Source: Helicobacter aurati (lineage in GTDB: Bacteria; Campylobacterota; Campylobacteria; Campylobacterales; Helicobacteraceae). From it: 64,000 bases of DNA. The notes beneath the pieces were generated by a model. The model saw only the letters and a list, made by a program, of their open reading frames with translations, did no database searches and was not told where the DNA came from. Location: contig NZ_NXLW01000004.1 of assembly GCF_003364265.1 (NCBI RefSeq), forward strand, positions 1-64,000, read 5' to 3'. Of this stretch, positions 63,982 to 64,000 are shown piece after piece (the first letter of the stretch is position 1; each line of letters starts with the position of its first letter). A program made the position numbers and the translations under genes.

Positions 63982-64000
63982 TATTTGCTCCTACAAATAG

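Overview
The window reads as a chromosomal segment of an enterohepatic-type Helicobacter, or a very close campylobacterial relative. The evidence is AT-rich DNA, a CheV-CheA(receiver)-CheW chemotaxis block, FliR and FliI, MutS2 with a Smr domain, an LPP20-type lipoprotein, a Maf/DUF115 motility protein, and the secG-frr-pyrE order. No rRNA, tRNA, CRISPR array, transposase or integrase could be recognised.

Layout. 1-4.5 kb: a full-length bifunctional PutA preceded (in + coordinates) by a small secreted protein and by a 5'-truncated second copy of putA that runs off the left edge; the two copies share 192 identical bases. 4.5-9.8 kb: an accessory and decaying zone. It holds a cupin gene, remnants of three oxidoreductase genes (mdaB, an atypical SDR, an F420/NADP-type oxidoreductase) and a stranded Tat signal peptide. 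These are followed by an intact SF1 helicase with a C-terminal PD-(D/E)XK-like nuclease. Clusters of TTGTCAT...ATGACAA dispersed repeats lie on both sides. 9.9-31 kb: outer-membrane phospholipase, a TPR-glycosyltransferase, threonine synthase, trxA-trxB, citrate synthase, lipoprotein, cyclase, ribA, argJ, manC with sppA, tsaB with dgkA, an orphan ABC ATPase with bcp, and polA. 31-47.5 kb: mutS2, lspA, guaB, maf, hypC, an outer-membrane protein, a CNNM/CorC protein, ychF, a GT-C membrane protein carrying an (AT)9 tract, rpsT, prfA and rnpA. 47.6-64 kb: aminotransferase, fliR, a solitary adenine methyltransferase, an NFACT protein, cheW-cheA-cheV, a metallophosphoesterase, thiS, fliI, tig, pyrE, frr and secG.

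Most genes are housekeeping and sit singly or in pairs with short or overlapping junctions (trxA/trxB, sppA/manC, dgkA/tsaB, hypC/small gene). Several starts were moved to internal ATG, GTG or TTG codons because a clear AGGA-type ribosome binding site lies there.

The most unusual signals are: the word GATTCT/AGAATC, which hand counts suggest is several-fold over-represented on both strands across genes; the partial putA duplication; the helicase-nuclease whose stop codon overlaps the first codons of a decapitated mdaB; the repeat clusters bracketing that zone; and the AT dinucleotide tract inside a glycosyltransferase-like gene. I did not find a clear multi-gene novel system. The helicase-nuclease is the best single defence-like candidate.
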